Shown piece after piece: positions 1 to 7,603 of a stretch of DNA of 64,000 bases. The notes below the pieces were generated by a model, which was not told the DNA's origin, made no database searches, and saw nothing but the letters and a program-made list of their open reading frames with translations. Location: NCBI GenBank assembly GCA_948530865.1, contig CAOTKV010000001.1, forward strand, positions 186,001-250,000, read 5' to 3'. The stretch is from an uncultured Clostridia bacterium. GTDB taxonomy: Bacteria > Bacillota > Clostridia > TANB77 > CAG-508. Position 1 is the stretch's first letter, and each line of letters starts with the position of its first letter. A program made the translations under genes and the position numbers.

Positions 1-596
1 TATTTTCATCAACTGTATATTCAGTAATAACAGTTCTAGCTACATATGAAGTAAGTTTGTTAGAAGATATGAATGTTTCATCAAAATATATAGGAATAGT
101 TTTTGCTATTTTAAATATTGTTTCTGGAATTGCTTCTAAAAATCAAAATCTTTTTCAAGAAAAGTTTAAAAATAGAACTTTAACATTTTTGGGAATATCG
201 TTAACGCTTTCATGTATTATTTCTGGACTAGTAGCAAGCTTAAACTTATCAATTCAAATAATTTTAACTATAGTATTAGCTATGTATGTAATAAAATTTA
301 TAATGGTAGGATTATATAATGTTTTTTTAATAAAATATTTAAGTAATTTTACAAATAGTAAAATAGATACAAGAATATTTGCTATTAATAATTTTTGCAG
401 TTGTATATTAGGAGTTGTATTTGGTATATTTGCATCAATTTTAATAGAGAATATGAAAACTTCAAGTGCAATGCTAATTTTTGGTGGAACTTCATTAATA
501 ATAATTAGTATAGTATTAATATATATGAGAAATAAAGTTGGATTAGATCCAAAAGAATATTCAGAAATAGAACTTAAATATGATGTAAAAGATTGA
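1..596 (+). CDS. MFS-type transporter, C-terminal part (5' end outside window)
   Basis: The frame is open from base 3 to the TGA at 594-596, so the gene begins before the window; a TTG at 57 is only an internal codon. The visible 197 or so residues hold about five hydrophobic membrane segments, short basic loops and a charged C-terminal tail. This pattern fits the second half of a 12-helix major facilitator transporter. The substrate cannot be told from this half. Family assignment rests on topology and general sequence character, not on a diagnostic motif. Confidence 0.6.
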   Translation, partial: FSSTVYSVITVLATYEVSLLEDMNVSSKYIGIVFAILNIVSGIASKNQNLFQEKFKNRTLTFLGISLTLSCIISGLVASLNLSIQIILTIVLAMYVIKFIMVGLYNVFLIKYLSNFTNSKIDTRIFAINNFCSCILGVVFGIFASILIENMKTSSAMLIFGGTSLIIISIVLIYMRNKVGLDPKEYSEIELKYDVKD

Positions 597-671
597 AATA
601 TTTTATAGAAAAATGTAAAAAAATATGATATAATCTCAAACATAGGAAGGTTATAACGTGTTTATTTATAG

Positions 672-703
672 GCGTAAAACCAGTTATATAATTGGATTTA
701 CGC
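672..703. repeat. Imperfect palindrome/hairpin upstream of small HhH gene
   Basis: Arms GCGTAAA (672-678) and TTTACGC (697-703) pair fully, and the interior (CCA with TGG, then GTTA with TAAT) continues the stem. No T-run follows, so it is not a typical terminator. It lies about 30 bases before the gene at 732 and could be an operator or a leader hairpin. Confidence 0.45.
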
Positions 704-731
704 TTTATAGTTTTAAAAGGAGTATGTTAAA

Positions 732-977
732 ATGCGAAAAATGTTAGAAAATGATATATCATCTTTAAATTTAGGAAAAAGTCTAGTAACAAAACTAAAG
801 GAAAACGAAATAAATTCTGTATATGATTTGTGTAATTTTTCAAGAATGGAATTATCAGATATTGGAATAGAAAATACACAAATTGGAAATATTGTAGTAG
901 AATTACAATTGCTAGGAATTGATTTAAAGAAAAATCATGCTAAAAGAAATACTAGTATTAATTCATATTTGAAATAG
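732..977 (+). CDS. Small protein resembling an RNA polymerase alpha C-terminal (HhH) domain
   Basis: This 81-residue protein has a single helix-hairpin-helix-like domain. The pattern of a conserved LNL, a 'gi.sv.dL' segment and a final 'L..lGidL' is the one seen in alpha-CTD and related HhH domains (inference from pattern). No other domain is present. An AAAGGAG site lies 7 bases upstream. The stop codon overlaps the AGGAGG site of the HD-domain gene, so the two are probably co-transcribed. Its role is unknown; nucleic-acid binding is the simplest guess. Confidence 0.55.
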   Translation: MRKMLENDISSLNLGKSLVTKLKENEINSVYDLCNFSRMELSDIGIENTQIGNIVVELQLLGIDLKKNHAKRNTSINSYLK

Positions 978-987
978 GAGGCAAAAG

Positions 988-1743
988 ATGATAGATTTAG
1001 AAAAAGCTAAAAATGAATTTATAAATTATACAAATAATTATGACTCTACTAATGTTCATATAGCAAGAAAAATTGGACATACTTTTAGAGTTATGGAGTG
1101 GAGTAAAAAAATTGCTGAAAGTTTAAATTTAAGTAAAGAAGATATAGATCTTGCAACACTTATAGGTTTATTACATGATTTAGCTAGATTTGAACAAAGA
1201 AGATTATATGATACTTTTTCAGATAGTAAAAGTGTAGATCATGGTGATTTAGCTGTAACAATATTAGAAGAAAATGAATATATAAGAAAATATATAGAAG
1301 ATAATCAATATGATGATATTATAAAAACCGCTGTAAAAAATCATAATAAATTTAAAATAGAAGATGGTTTAGATGAAAGAACATTATTACACTCAAGAAT
1401 AGTAAGAGATGCGGATAAATTAGATATAATGTATGAAGGTGTTCATATGTTTTATAAAGAACCTGATGAAATTGAGCAAATAGAAAATTTACCAATTGCA
1501 GAAGAATATTACAATCAATTTATTAATAGAAAGCAAATTTTCAGAAAAAAAGAGCCAACAGTTTTAGATGGAATGATATGCTTATTTTCTTTTATATTTG
1601 ATTTGAATTTTGAATTTTCAAAGAAAAGTATTGTAGAAGGAAATTATATAAATGATATTTTAAGTAGATTTAATTTCAAAAATGAACAAACAAAAATGCA
1701 AATAGAGGAAATTAAAAAGATTTCATATGAATTTTTGAAGTAA
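988..1743 (+). CDS. HD-domain phosphohydrolase
   Basis: This 251-residue protein carries the HD metal-site signature: a histidine near residue 27 (GHTFRV), the His-Asp pair in LLHDLARFEQ near residue 68, and an Asp in RDADKLD near residue 149. Members of this superfamily hydrolyse phosphate esters or nucleotides with a divalent metal. The substrate cannot be read from the sequence. The start is fixed by TAGGAGG seven bases upstream. It sits in a run of small co-directional genes from 732 to 2370. Confidence 0.8.
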   Translation: MIDLEKAKNEFINYTNNYDSTNVHIARKIGHTFRVMEWSKKIAESLNLSKEDIDLATLIGLLHDLARFEQRRLYDTFSDSKSVDHGDLAVTILEENEYIRKYIEDNQYDDIIKTAVKNHNKFKIEDGLDERTLLHSRIVRDADKLDIMYEGVHMFYKEPDEIEQIENLPIAEEYYNQFINRKQIFRKKEPTVLDGMICLFSFIFDLNFEFSKKSIVEGNYINDILSRFNFKNEQTKMQIEEIKKISYEFLK

Positions 1744-1756
1744 AGGAAACATATAA

Positions 1757-2095
1757 ATGTATTTTGTATATATATTAAGATGTGAAGATAATACTTTATA
1801 TACAGGAATTACAAATAATTTAGAAAAAAGAATGAATGAACATTTTTCTAAAAGTAAAGAATGTGCTAAATATACTAAATCACATAAAGCACAGAAAGTA
1901 GAAGCTATCTGGAAAACAGAAAATAAATCATTAGCATCCAAACTTGAATTTCATATAAAAAAAGATCTAAACAAAATGCAAAAAGAAATATTAATTTCAG
2001 ACAATAAAAAATTACAAGATTTTTTTAATGAAGATATAATTAATTCCGAAAAATACGTAAGAATTTTAAATACTAATGAAAAAGATAATGAATAA
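1757..2095 (+). CDS. GIY-YIG nuclease-like protein (UPF0213 type)
   Basis: This 112-residue protein is a single GIY-YIG domain. The two defining segments are YFVYILRC at residues 2-9 and LYTGITNNLEKRMNEH around residues 15-30, with the catalytic Arg following the second motif. Length and layout fit the short stand-alone bacterial family often found near housekeeping genes. Its physiological substrate is not known. It begins 13 bases after the HD gene ends, which suggests one transcript. Confidence 0.85.
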   Translation: MYFVYILRCEDNTLYTGITNNLEKRMNEHFSKSKECAKYTKSHKAQKVEAIWKTENKSLASKLEFHIKKDLNKMQKEILISDNKKLQDFFNEDIINSEKYVRILNTNEKDNE

Positions 2096-2118
2096 AAATA
2101 AATTAGGACGTGATTTTA

Positions 2119-2370
2119 TTGGAAAAAAGATATAAAGAACCAAATAAATTAGAATTAGAAACAACAATAAATGTTTTATACGAAGAAAATGTTATTTCTA
2201 TATATACAAATAAACCAAATTTGCAAAAACAGCTTTGCAAGTCAATTGGTGAACCTGAAAAAGAGTTTAAAAAAGGAAAATCCATTTTAGCAAGTAGATG
2301 GTGTATTCCTATGAGTGAAAAAAGTAAGATATCTAAAATGATGCTTAAAGCAAATATATTTGAATTATAA
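2119..2370 (+). CDS. Small conserved hypothetical protein
   Basis: I do not recognise a named family. I chose TTG at 2119 because the AGGA at 2105-2108 lies at normal spacing; a GTG at 2110 is too close to that site. The product is about 83 residues, with a beta-rich first half, a central stretch ending in a W-x-IP motif and a short helical tail (SKMMLKANIFEL). It ends the 732-2370 cluster and is followed by a strong terminator. Confidence 0.6.
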   Translation: MEKRYKEPNKLELETTINVLYEENVISIYTNKPNLQKQLCKSIGEPEKEFKKGKSILASRWCIPMSEKSKISKMMLKANIFEL

Positions 2371-2382
2371 ATAAATTTTAAA

Positions 2383-2437
2383 GAGTCCAAACTATTGGTT
2401 ATTAAACCAATATATTTGGACTCCTTTTTGTTTTTTT
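2383..2437. terminator. Strong hairpin, probably bidirectional terminator
   Basis: Arms GAGTCCAAA (2383-2391) and TTTGGACTC (2415-2423) enclose a second ATTGGTT/AACCAAT stem, and T-runs follow on the plus side. It sits between converging genes (the 732-2370 cluster and the minus-strand HIT gene) and would serve both. Confidence 0.85.
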
Positions 2438-2442
2438 ACAAA

Positions 2443-3489
2443 TTATACAAAATGACGAGTTCTTTTGAAAATTCGCTCAGGTAAGCTATCTTTGTTAGTA
2501 ATAAGATAATCTCTTATCATATAAGTAGTTACTCTTACATTGTCAAGAAACAAATATTTTCTCCAGTTCCAAAGATCGCCAGGTAGACCAATATGCTCAG
2601 CTACCAGTTGTCTTACATATTGCCGTGGAATATAGAGTTCAGGATTACTTACTATATACCATTTCAAATCATAGTTCTGAATAAGAAGATATGATTCATC
2701 TTGATATTTAGGCAAACTTAAGAAGTTAATGTTTTGGGGAGTAATACCTTTTTCAGTTGATACTTTCAAACAGTCCATATCACAAGGATTCATATGAATA
2801 TGTGCATGAACAATTGAAGATTTATCTTTACCATGTCCACCAGTTCCAGAACCATTTTCCCAAAGTAGAGTATCCATTCCAAATATCGCTTTAAGAATAT
2901 ATTTACAATCCTTAATTACATCATTAAGTTCATAAAGTTCTTCAGGCGAAAGTTCAGCACATGACATAATGTGCTTTCTTGGAATTATGAGAAGACTACC
3001 AAGCACAAAATGACCAGTATTTCCCATAACAACAAAATTTGGAGACTCATAAATTGAAGGCTGATAATGATCAGGATGTCCTGCAAGATATCTACAAAAT
3101 ACGCAGTCTTCGGGATTCTGAGACGGACCTTCTTTAGTTGCATTAGAACGGTGATCTCCGATATCAATATTACAGTTTTCAGCAATTTCCTGAAATTGTT
3201 TCAAAATAGAAATGAAATTTGCTTTGTTATCAGGATTATGAATAGAGATGTTATACATCTGACTTGAGTTGTTGACTCCTATCAAAACTACTGTTTTGGC
3301 AAGATTTTGAATATTTGTATCTGTGCAAATAATGCTTTTGTTACAGTCAAAAATCTGATCTACATTGCTTTTTGTAACATTTCCAGTGATGAGTTTGGTG
3401 GCTTTAAATTCACCTACCAATGTTGCTACATAGTTTAAGAGTTCTTTGTTTTCTCCTACTAAACAAAATGCACACCGAGTTTTTTTCAT
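2443..3489 (-). CDS. HIT-family (histidine triad) nucleotide-binding protein with N-terminal extension
   Basis: This 348-residue protein has a HIT domain in its middle: HxHxH appears as VHAHIHMNP near residues 225-233, preceded by an IIPRKHI segment and by CxxC-type cysteines (CVFCRY). HIT proteins hydrolyse or transfer nucleotidyl groups. The first 120 residues (with CAFC near the start) and the last 100 belong to no family I can name. Base use differs from its AT-rich neighbours: it uses CGG for Arg (for example residue 5 and in IPRQYV), along with CAG and CTG codons. GGAG precedes the ATG. It has its own promoter and terminator, so it looks like a transferred single-gene unit. Confidence 0.8.
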   Translation of the reverse strand: MKKTRCAFCLVGENKELLNYVATLVGEFKATKLITGNVTKSNVDQIFDCNKSIICTDTNIQNLAKTVVLIGVNNSSQMYNISIHNPDNKANFISILKQFQEIAENCNIDIGDHRSNATKEGPSQNPEDCVFCRYLAGHPDHYQPSIYESPNFVVMGNTGHFVLGSLLIIPRKHIMSCAELSPEELYELNDVIKDCKYILKAIFGMDTLLWENGSGTGGHGKDKSSIVHAHIHMNPCDMDCLKVSTEKGITPQNINFLSLPKYQDESYLLIQNYDLKWYIVSNPELYIPRQYVRQLVAEHIGLPGDLWNWRKYLFLDNVRVTTYMIRDYLITNKDSLPERIFKRTRHFV

Positions 3490-3518
3490 AAATATGCTCC
3501 TTTCAATATTGTTTGTAG

Positions 3519-3535
3519 ATTCTCTAATAGAGAAT
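3519..3535. repeat. 17-bp palindrome in HIT gene 5' leader
   Basis: ATTCTCTA and TAGAGAAT form a perfect palindrome around one central base between the HIT promoter and its start codon. It could be an operator or an mRNA hairpin. Confidence 0.4.
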
Positions 3536-3569
3536 TGTTTGCATTTCTATTACTTATAAAACTAAAAAA

Positions 3570-3598
3570 ATTATAGCATGGATTACATAAAATTTCAA
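3570..3598 (-). promoter_or_regulatory. Promoter of HIT gene with TTTTATGTAA element
   Basis: On the minus strand TTGAAA (3593-3598) and TATAAT (3570-3575) are 17 bases apart. The spacer begins with TTTTATGTAA (3583-3592), the element shared with promoters at 20394, 46548, 46593 and 47232. Confidence 0.75.
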
Positions 3599-3611
3599 TA
3601 AAAATAATTAT

Positions 3612-3640
3612 TTTGTTATAAATGTAGAATTTATAACAAA
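3612..3640. repeat. 12-bp perfect inverted repeat between divergent promoters
   Basis: TTTGTTATAAAT (3612-3623) and its exact complement (3629-3640) are separated by five bases. It lies between the minus-strand HIT promoter and the plus-strand cobW promoter. It could be an operator or an AT-only hairpin. Confidence 0.5.
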
Positions 3641-3645
3641 TATTC

Positions 3646-3674
3646 TTGAATAGAAATAAATAAAAGTGTATAAT
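3646..3674 (+). promoter_or_regulatory. Sigma-A-type promoter for the cobW operon
   Basis: TTGAAT (3646-3651) and TATAAT (3669-3674) are separated by 17 bases, and this promoter points towards the cobW-like gene at 3762. Confidence 0.65.
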
Positions 3675-3706
3675 AGCAATATAAATTTGGGGTATTTTAT
3701 AAATTA

Positions 3707-3721
3707 TATACAACTTGTATA
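3707..3721. promoter_or_regulatory. 15-bp palindrome, candidate operator before cobW gene
   Basis: TATACAA-C-TTGTATA is a perfect palindrome, extended on both sides by AAATT/AATTT-like bases. It is about 33 bases downstream of the -10 box, in the leader of a gene whose family is often metal-regulated. The cognate regulator is unknown. Confidence 0.45.
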
Positions 3722-3761
3722 CAATTTATATATATAATATTTAAACATATAGGAGGATAAT

Positions 3762-4979
3762 ATGAACAAAATAGTACCAATTACAGTTTTAACAGGATAT
3801 TTAGGTGCAGGAAAAACAACTTTAATTAACCATGTTTTAAATAATCAAGAAGGATATAAAGTTGCAGTTATAGTAAATGATATTGGAGAAGTAAATATAG
3901 ATGCTGAATTAATTCAAAAAGGAGGAATTGTTAATGAACAAGATAGCAATCTTGTTCCATTAAGCAATGGATGTATTTGTTGTACTTTAAAAGTAGATTT
4001 AATGCAACAAATAGTAGATATAATCAAAACAGGAAAATTTGATTATATTTTAATAGAGGCAAGTGGTATATGTGAGCCAATGCCAATTGCTCAAACAATT
4101 ACAGTTCTTTCAGAGCAAACTGAACAATATGGACTTCCAAAAATTTGTAGATTAGATAATGTTGTAACAGTTGTTGACAGTGCAAGACTTGTTTATGAAT
4201 TTGGAGCTGGTGAAAATTTAGTACAAGAGAATATTGATGAAGAAGATATCGAAAATTTACTAATACAACAAATAGAATTTTGTAATACAATAATTTTAAA
4301 TAAAGTTGATGCAGTATCTAAAGAAGAATTAAATAAAGTGAAAGCTGTTATAAAAGCACTTCAACCAGTTGCAAAAATTATTGAAACAAATTATGCAAAA
4401 GTAGATGTTAAAGAAATTATAGATACGAATAATTTTGATTTTGAAAAAGCAGCATCATCTCCAGCATGGGTTCAAGAATTAGAAAGAGATGACAATGAAG
4501 AAGATGAGGAAGAGCATGAAGAACATCATCATCATCATCATGAACATAATGAAAGTGAGCATGAACATCATCATCATCATCACCACCATCATCATGATGA
4601 AGGAGAGGCAGAAGAATACGGAATAGGAACATTTGTATATACTAGAAGAAAACCATTAAATAGAGACAAATTTGAAGAATATGTTAATATGAAATGGAGA
4701 AAAAATATTATAAGATGTAAAGGTATAATTTGGTTCTCAGATGAACAAGATATGTCATATGTATTTGAACAAGCAGGAAATCAATTTCAAATGGGAGAAG
4801 CTGGGCTATGGATTGCATCTGCACCAGAAAATGAAAAAAATGATATTATAAAAAACAATCCAGAAATACTTAAAAACTGGGACTCTGAAGTTGGTGACAG
4901 AATAATTAAACTTGTATTTATTGGACAAAATCTTGAAAAAGAAGAAATAAAGAAAGAACTAGATAATATTCTAGATTAA
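3762..4979 (+). CDS. CobW/G3E-family GTPase with histidine-rich metal-binding insert
   Basis: This 405-residue protein starts with a Walker A loop GYLGAGKTT (residues 12-20) and the family's CxCC metal motif (CICC, residues 71-74). It has a switch/Walker B region near residue 95 (DYILIEASG) and a NKVD guanine-recognition motif near residue 185. Residues about 255-290 are an acidic and histidine-rich linker able to bind zinc or nickel. The C-terminal CobW domain follows. G3E GTPases insert or deliver metals into client proteins; zinc delivery is the likeliest role for a His-rich COG0523 member (inference). It is 21 bases upstream of the LCP gene. Confidence 0.88.
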   Translation: MNKIVPITVLTGYLGAGKTTLINHVLNNQEGYKVAVIVNDIGEVNIDAELIQKGGIVNEQDSNLVPLSNGCICCTLKVDLMQQIVDIIKTGKFDYILIEASGICEPMPIAQTITVLSEQTEQYGLPKICRLDNVVTVVDSARLVYEFGAGENLVQENIDEEDIENLLIQQIEFCNTIILNKVDAVSKEELNKVKAVIKALQPVAKIIETNYAKVDVKEIIDTNNFDFEKAASSPAWVQELERDDNEEDEEEHEEHHHHHHEHNESEHEHHHHHHHHHHDEGEAEEYGIGTFVYTRRKPLNRDKFEEYVNMKWRKNIIRCKGIIWFSDEQDMSYVFEQAGNQFQMGEAGLWIASAPENEKNDIIKNNPEILKNWDSEVGDRIIKLVFIGQNLEKEEIKKELDNILD

Positions 4980-5000
4980 ATTATACAGAGGTAAAGAATT

Positions 5001-6842
5001 TTGAAAGAAGATAATATAGAAAATAATGATGATGAAATCGTTATAGAAATAAATAGTAATGAAGATATACAAAAATCAGGAAGAAGACAAACAAGAATTG
5101 GTAATAATAAAAAAAGTAAAAAAGGAAAACCAAAGAAAAAATTTACTAGAAAACAAAAAATATTAATTGCTTTAGGTGTAGTGGCTGTAATTATAGCTAC
5201 TATAGGAATTGTTTTTGGTGTATATATTTTTAAAGCAGGCGGAAATGTTAAAGATGCTGTTTTAAATATGGCAACAGATATTGTAGGAGATCAAGATCCG
5301 ATATTTGTTTTAGTACTTGGTGTTAGTGAAGATATTTCAGCACAGTTAACAGATACAATTATGTTATGTGGCTATAATCCAAAATCTCAAAAAGCAATTA
5401 TGTTATCAGTACCTAGAGATACTTTTGTTGGAAAAAGTGAGGCAACAGCAGGAGGATATGATAAAATAAATGCTCAAATTCAAACAAGTGCAGATAAAAC
5501 AGTTGAAAAAGTTCAGCTAATAACTGGAGTTACAATTGATTATTATGTAATAGTAAGAAATATATCACTTACAAGTATATTTGAAACAATAGGAAGTGTA
5601 GAGTTTGATGTTCCAATAAATATGGATTATGATGATCCAACACAAGATTTGCACATACATTTGAAAAAAGGAAAACAAACATTAGAACCAGATCAAATAG
5701 AACAATTATTAAGATTTAGACACAATAATGATGGTTCATCTTATCCATCTTCTTATGGAGATAATGATTATGGAAGAATGAGAACACAAAGAGATTTTAT
5801 AAAAGCTGTTATGGATCAAAAAGTTTCTCTTCAAAATGTTGGTAATTTAAAAGATATGGCATCAACAGTATATACTAATTTACAAACAAATATGAGTGGA
5901 TATACTGTATTAGATTATGTTCCACATGCTTTAAAATTTAAAACATCAGATTTAAGAACAGAAATGCTTCCAGGTCAATCTGCTATGATAAACAATTTAT
6001 GGTTTTATAAAACAAATTTCAAACAAACAAGACAATTGGTTAATGAACTTATGGTATATTTAGAACTTGATGATAAAACATTAGAATCACACTATAAATA
6101 TGCTAAAGATATAAAAGGTGTAAAACCAGATGGAAATTGGGTGGCAAATGAAGTAACTATTGATGATGACGATGTTCCAACATCAACCAAGAAAAACTCT
6201 AATACAACTAATAAAAATACAACTAAAGATAATGATGTAAAAGAAAATTGTGATCATAAATATGCAATATATTCTAATACTGCAACATGTGATAAAAATG
6301 GAACAGTTGTATATAAATGTACTAAATGCGATAAAGAATATTCAGAAAAATCTAATGCTTTAGGACATACTTTTAAAAATGGAGTTTGTACAAGAGAAGG
6401 ATGTAATGCCAAAGATCCAAGTTATACTCCAAAAACAGAAAATAAAGTTCAAAATACTATTGTAGTAGAAGATAAAAAACCACCACATACACATGCATAT
6501 ACTGGTGAGATTTCAAGAGTAGAACCAACTTGTGGTAAACCAGGAAGTAGAGTTATGAAATGTTCATGTGGAGATACACAAACTCAACAAATAAGTGCAA
6601 CAGGAAAACATACTTATGGTGAATGGATTACAAAAACACCTGCAACAGAAACATCAGCAGGACTAAAAGAGAGAATTTGTACAGAATGTGGAAAAACAGA
6701 ATCTGAATCAATACCACAACTCGCGCCTTCAAAACCAGAACAGCCAGCACCTGGTGGAAATGAGGGTGAAGGTGGTAGTGAAGGTTCTGAAAGTGGAGAT
6801 GGCCAAACTCCAAGTACTGGAACAGTTACACTAGTTTCATAA
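5001..6842 (+). CDS. LytR-CpsA-Psr (LCP) family cell-wall protein with Cys-rich C-terminal repeats
   Basis: The start is TTG at 5001, placed by AGAGGT upstream. Residues 1-50 are cytoplasmic and basic, one membrane helix spans about 53-76, and the LCP catalytic domain covers about 95-330 (SVPRDTFVG, the Asp/Arg-rich LLRFRHNNDG, and DYGRMRTQRDF). LCP enzymes transfer lipid-linked glycopolymers to peptidoglycan outside the cell. After residue 400 come three zinc-ribbon-like modules with CxxC pairs (CTKC, CSCG, CTECG) each preceded by a lone Cys, then a Gly/Pro-rich tail. That extension is unusual for LCP proteins and may bind metal or wall polymers. It is probably co-transcribed with the cobW-like gene. 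Confidence 0.85.
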   Translation: MKEDNIENNDDEIVIEINSNEDIQKSGRRQTRIGNNKKSKKGKPKKKFTRKQKILIALGVVAVIIATIGIVFGVYIFKAGGNVKDAVLNMATDIVGDQDPIFVLVLGVSEDISAQLTDTIMLCGYNPKSQKAIMLSVPRDTFVGKSEATAGGYDKINAQIQTSADKTVEKVQLITGVTIDYYVIVRNISLTSIFETIGSVEFDVPINMDYDDPTQDLHIHLKKGKQTLEPDQIEQLLRFRHNNDGSSYPSSYGDNDYGRMRTQRDFIKAVMDQKVSLQNVGNLKDMASTVYTNLQTNMSGYTVLDYVPHALKFKTSDLRTEMLPGQSAMINNLWFYKTNFKQTRQLVNELMVYLELDDKTLESHYKYAKDIKGVKPDGNWVANEVTIDDDDVPTSTKKNSNTTNKNTTKDNDVKENCDHKYAIYSNTATCDKNGTVVYKCTKCDKEYSEKSNALGHTFKNGVCTREGCNAKDPSYTPKTENKVQNTIVVEDKKPPHTHAYTGEISRVEPTCGKPGSRVMKCSCGDTQTQQISATGKHTYGEWITKTPATETSAGLKERICTECGKTESESIPQLAPSKPEQPAPGGNEGEGGSEGSESGDGQTPSTGTVTLVS

Positions 6843-6860
6843 TAAAAATTAAATATTAAC

Positions 6861-6905
6861 TTGACAAATGACACTGTGTCACATATAATGATGACATGGT
6901 GTCAT
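6861..6905 (+). promoter_or_regulatory. TetR-operon promoter with two palindromic operators
   Basis: TTGACA (6861-6866), 17 bases, TATAAT (6884-6889). Operator 1, TGACAC-T-GTGTCA (6869-6881), fills the spacer. Operator 2, ATGACA-TGG-TGTCAT (6891-6905), covers the start region. This is a typical self-repressing TetR layout. Confidence 0.85.
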
Positions 6906-6951
6906 TTTGTGTGTTTTAAATATACAAATATAATATTTGGGGGTGAAAAAG

Positions 6952-7584
6952 ATGCCAACAGAAACTTTTTTCAAACTATCAGAAGAAAAGAAACAAAGAA
7001 TCATAGAGTCAGCAAAAAAAGAATATGCTAGAGTTTCTCCAGATGAAGCTTCAATAAAAAATATAGTAGAAGATGCAGGAATTGCAAGAGGAAGTTTTTA
7101 TCAATATTTTGAATCTAAATATGATTTATTAAATTTTATTTTAAAAAAAGACTTCGAAAATATTGAAAAATTTATTATTGAAGATTTAGAAAAAAATGAT
7201 GGAGATATTTTTCAAGTTCATATAGATCTTTTTGATTTTATGATCAAAGAAATTTTCTCAGGAGGAGATATGAAATTTCATGAGAAAAGATTGAAAAATT
7301 TAAAACCTTCAGATGATATGTTTTTATGTTTTCCAGATATAAAAAATGATGAAACTTGCAAAGAAGAAATAAAACCAATATTTGAAAGAAAAGAAGTTAT
7401 TGAAAAAATAGATTTCTCTAAATTAAAAGTAAAAAATGATGATGAAATAAAAATTTTATTAAATATGCTTGTGTTTATTACAAAGAAATCAACAATTTCT
7501 TGTTTTAAATATAATTCATTTGAAAAAGGAAAAGAAGAACATAAAAAAATGATAGAATTTTTAAAATTTGGAGTTTTAAAATAA
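6952..7584 (+). CDS. TetR-family transcriptional repressor
   Basis: I chose ATG 6952 because GGGGGTG lies 7 bases upstream; a TTG at 6937 is less likely. The 210-residue protein has the TetR helix-turn-helix near residues 22-50 (ASIKNIVEDAGIARGSFYQYF), matching the family's 'iA..aGvs.gtfY.yF' consensus, followed by an all-helical ligand domain. The doubled TGACA-type palindromes at its own promoter and the downstream exporter genes indicate drug- or ligand-released control of the ABC pair. Confidence 0.85.
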   Translation: MPTETFFKLSEEKKQRIIESAKKEYARVSPDEASIKNIVEDAGIARGSFYQYFESKYDLLNFILKKDFENIEKFIIEDLEKNDGDIFQVHIDLFDFMIKEIFSGGDMKFHEKRLKNLKPSDDMFLCFPDIKNDETCKEEIKPIFERKEVIEKIDFSKLKVKNDDEIKILLNMLVFITKKSTISCFKYNSFEKGKEEHKKMIEFLKFGVLK

Positions 7585-7603
7585 TAAAAAGAAAGGAAAA
7601 ATT

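Noticed and set aside
4499..4632. Histidine/aspartate-rich minus-strand frames opposite the cobW-like gene
   Set aside because: They are shadows of the CAT/CAC-rich His linker and have no start signals.
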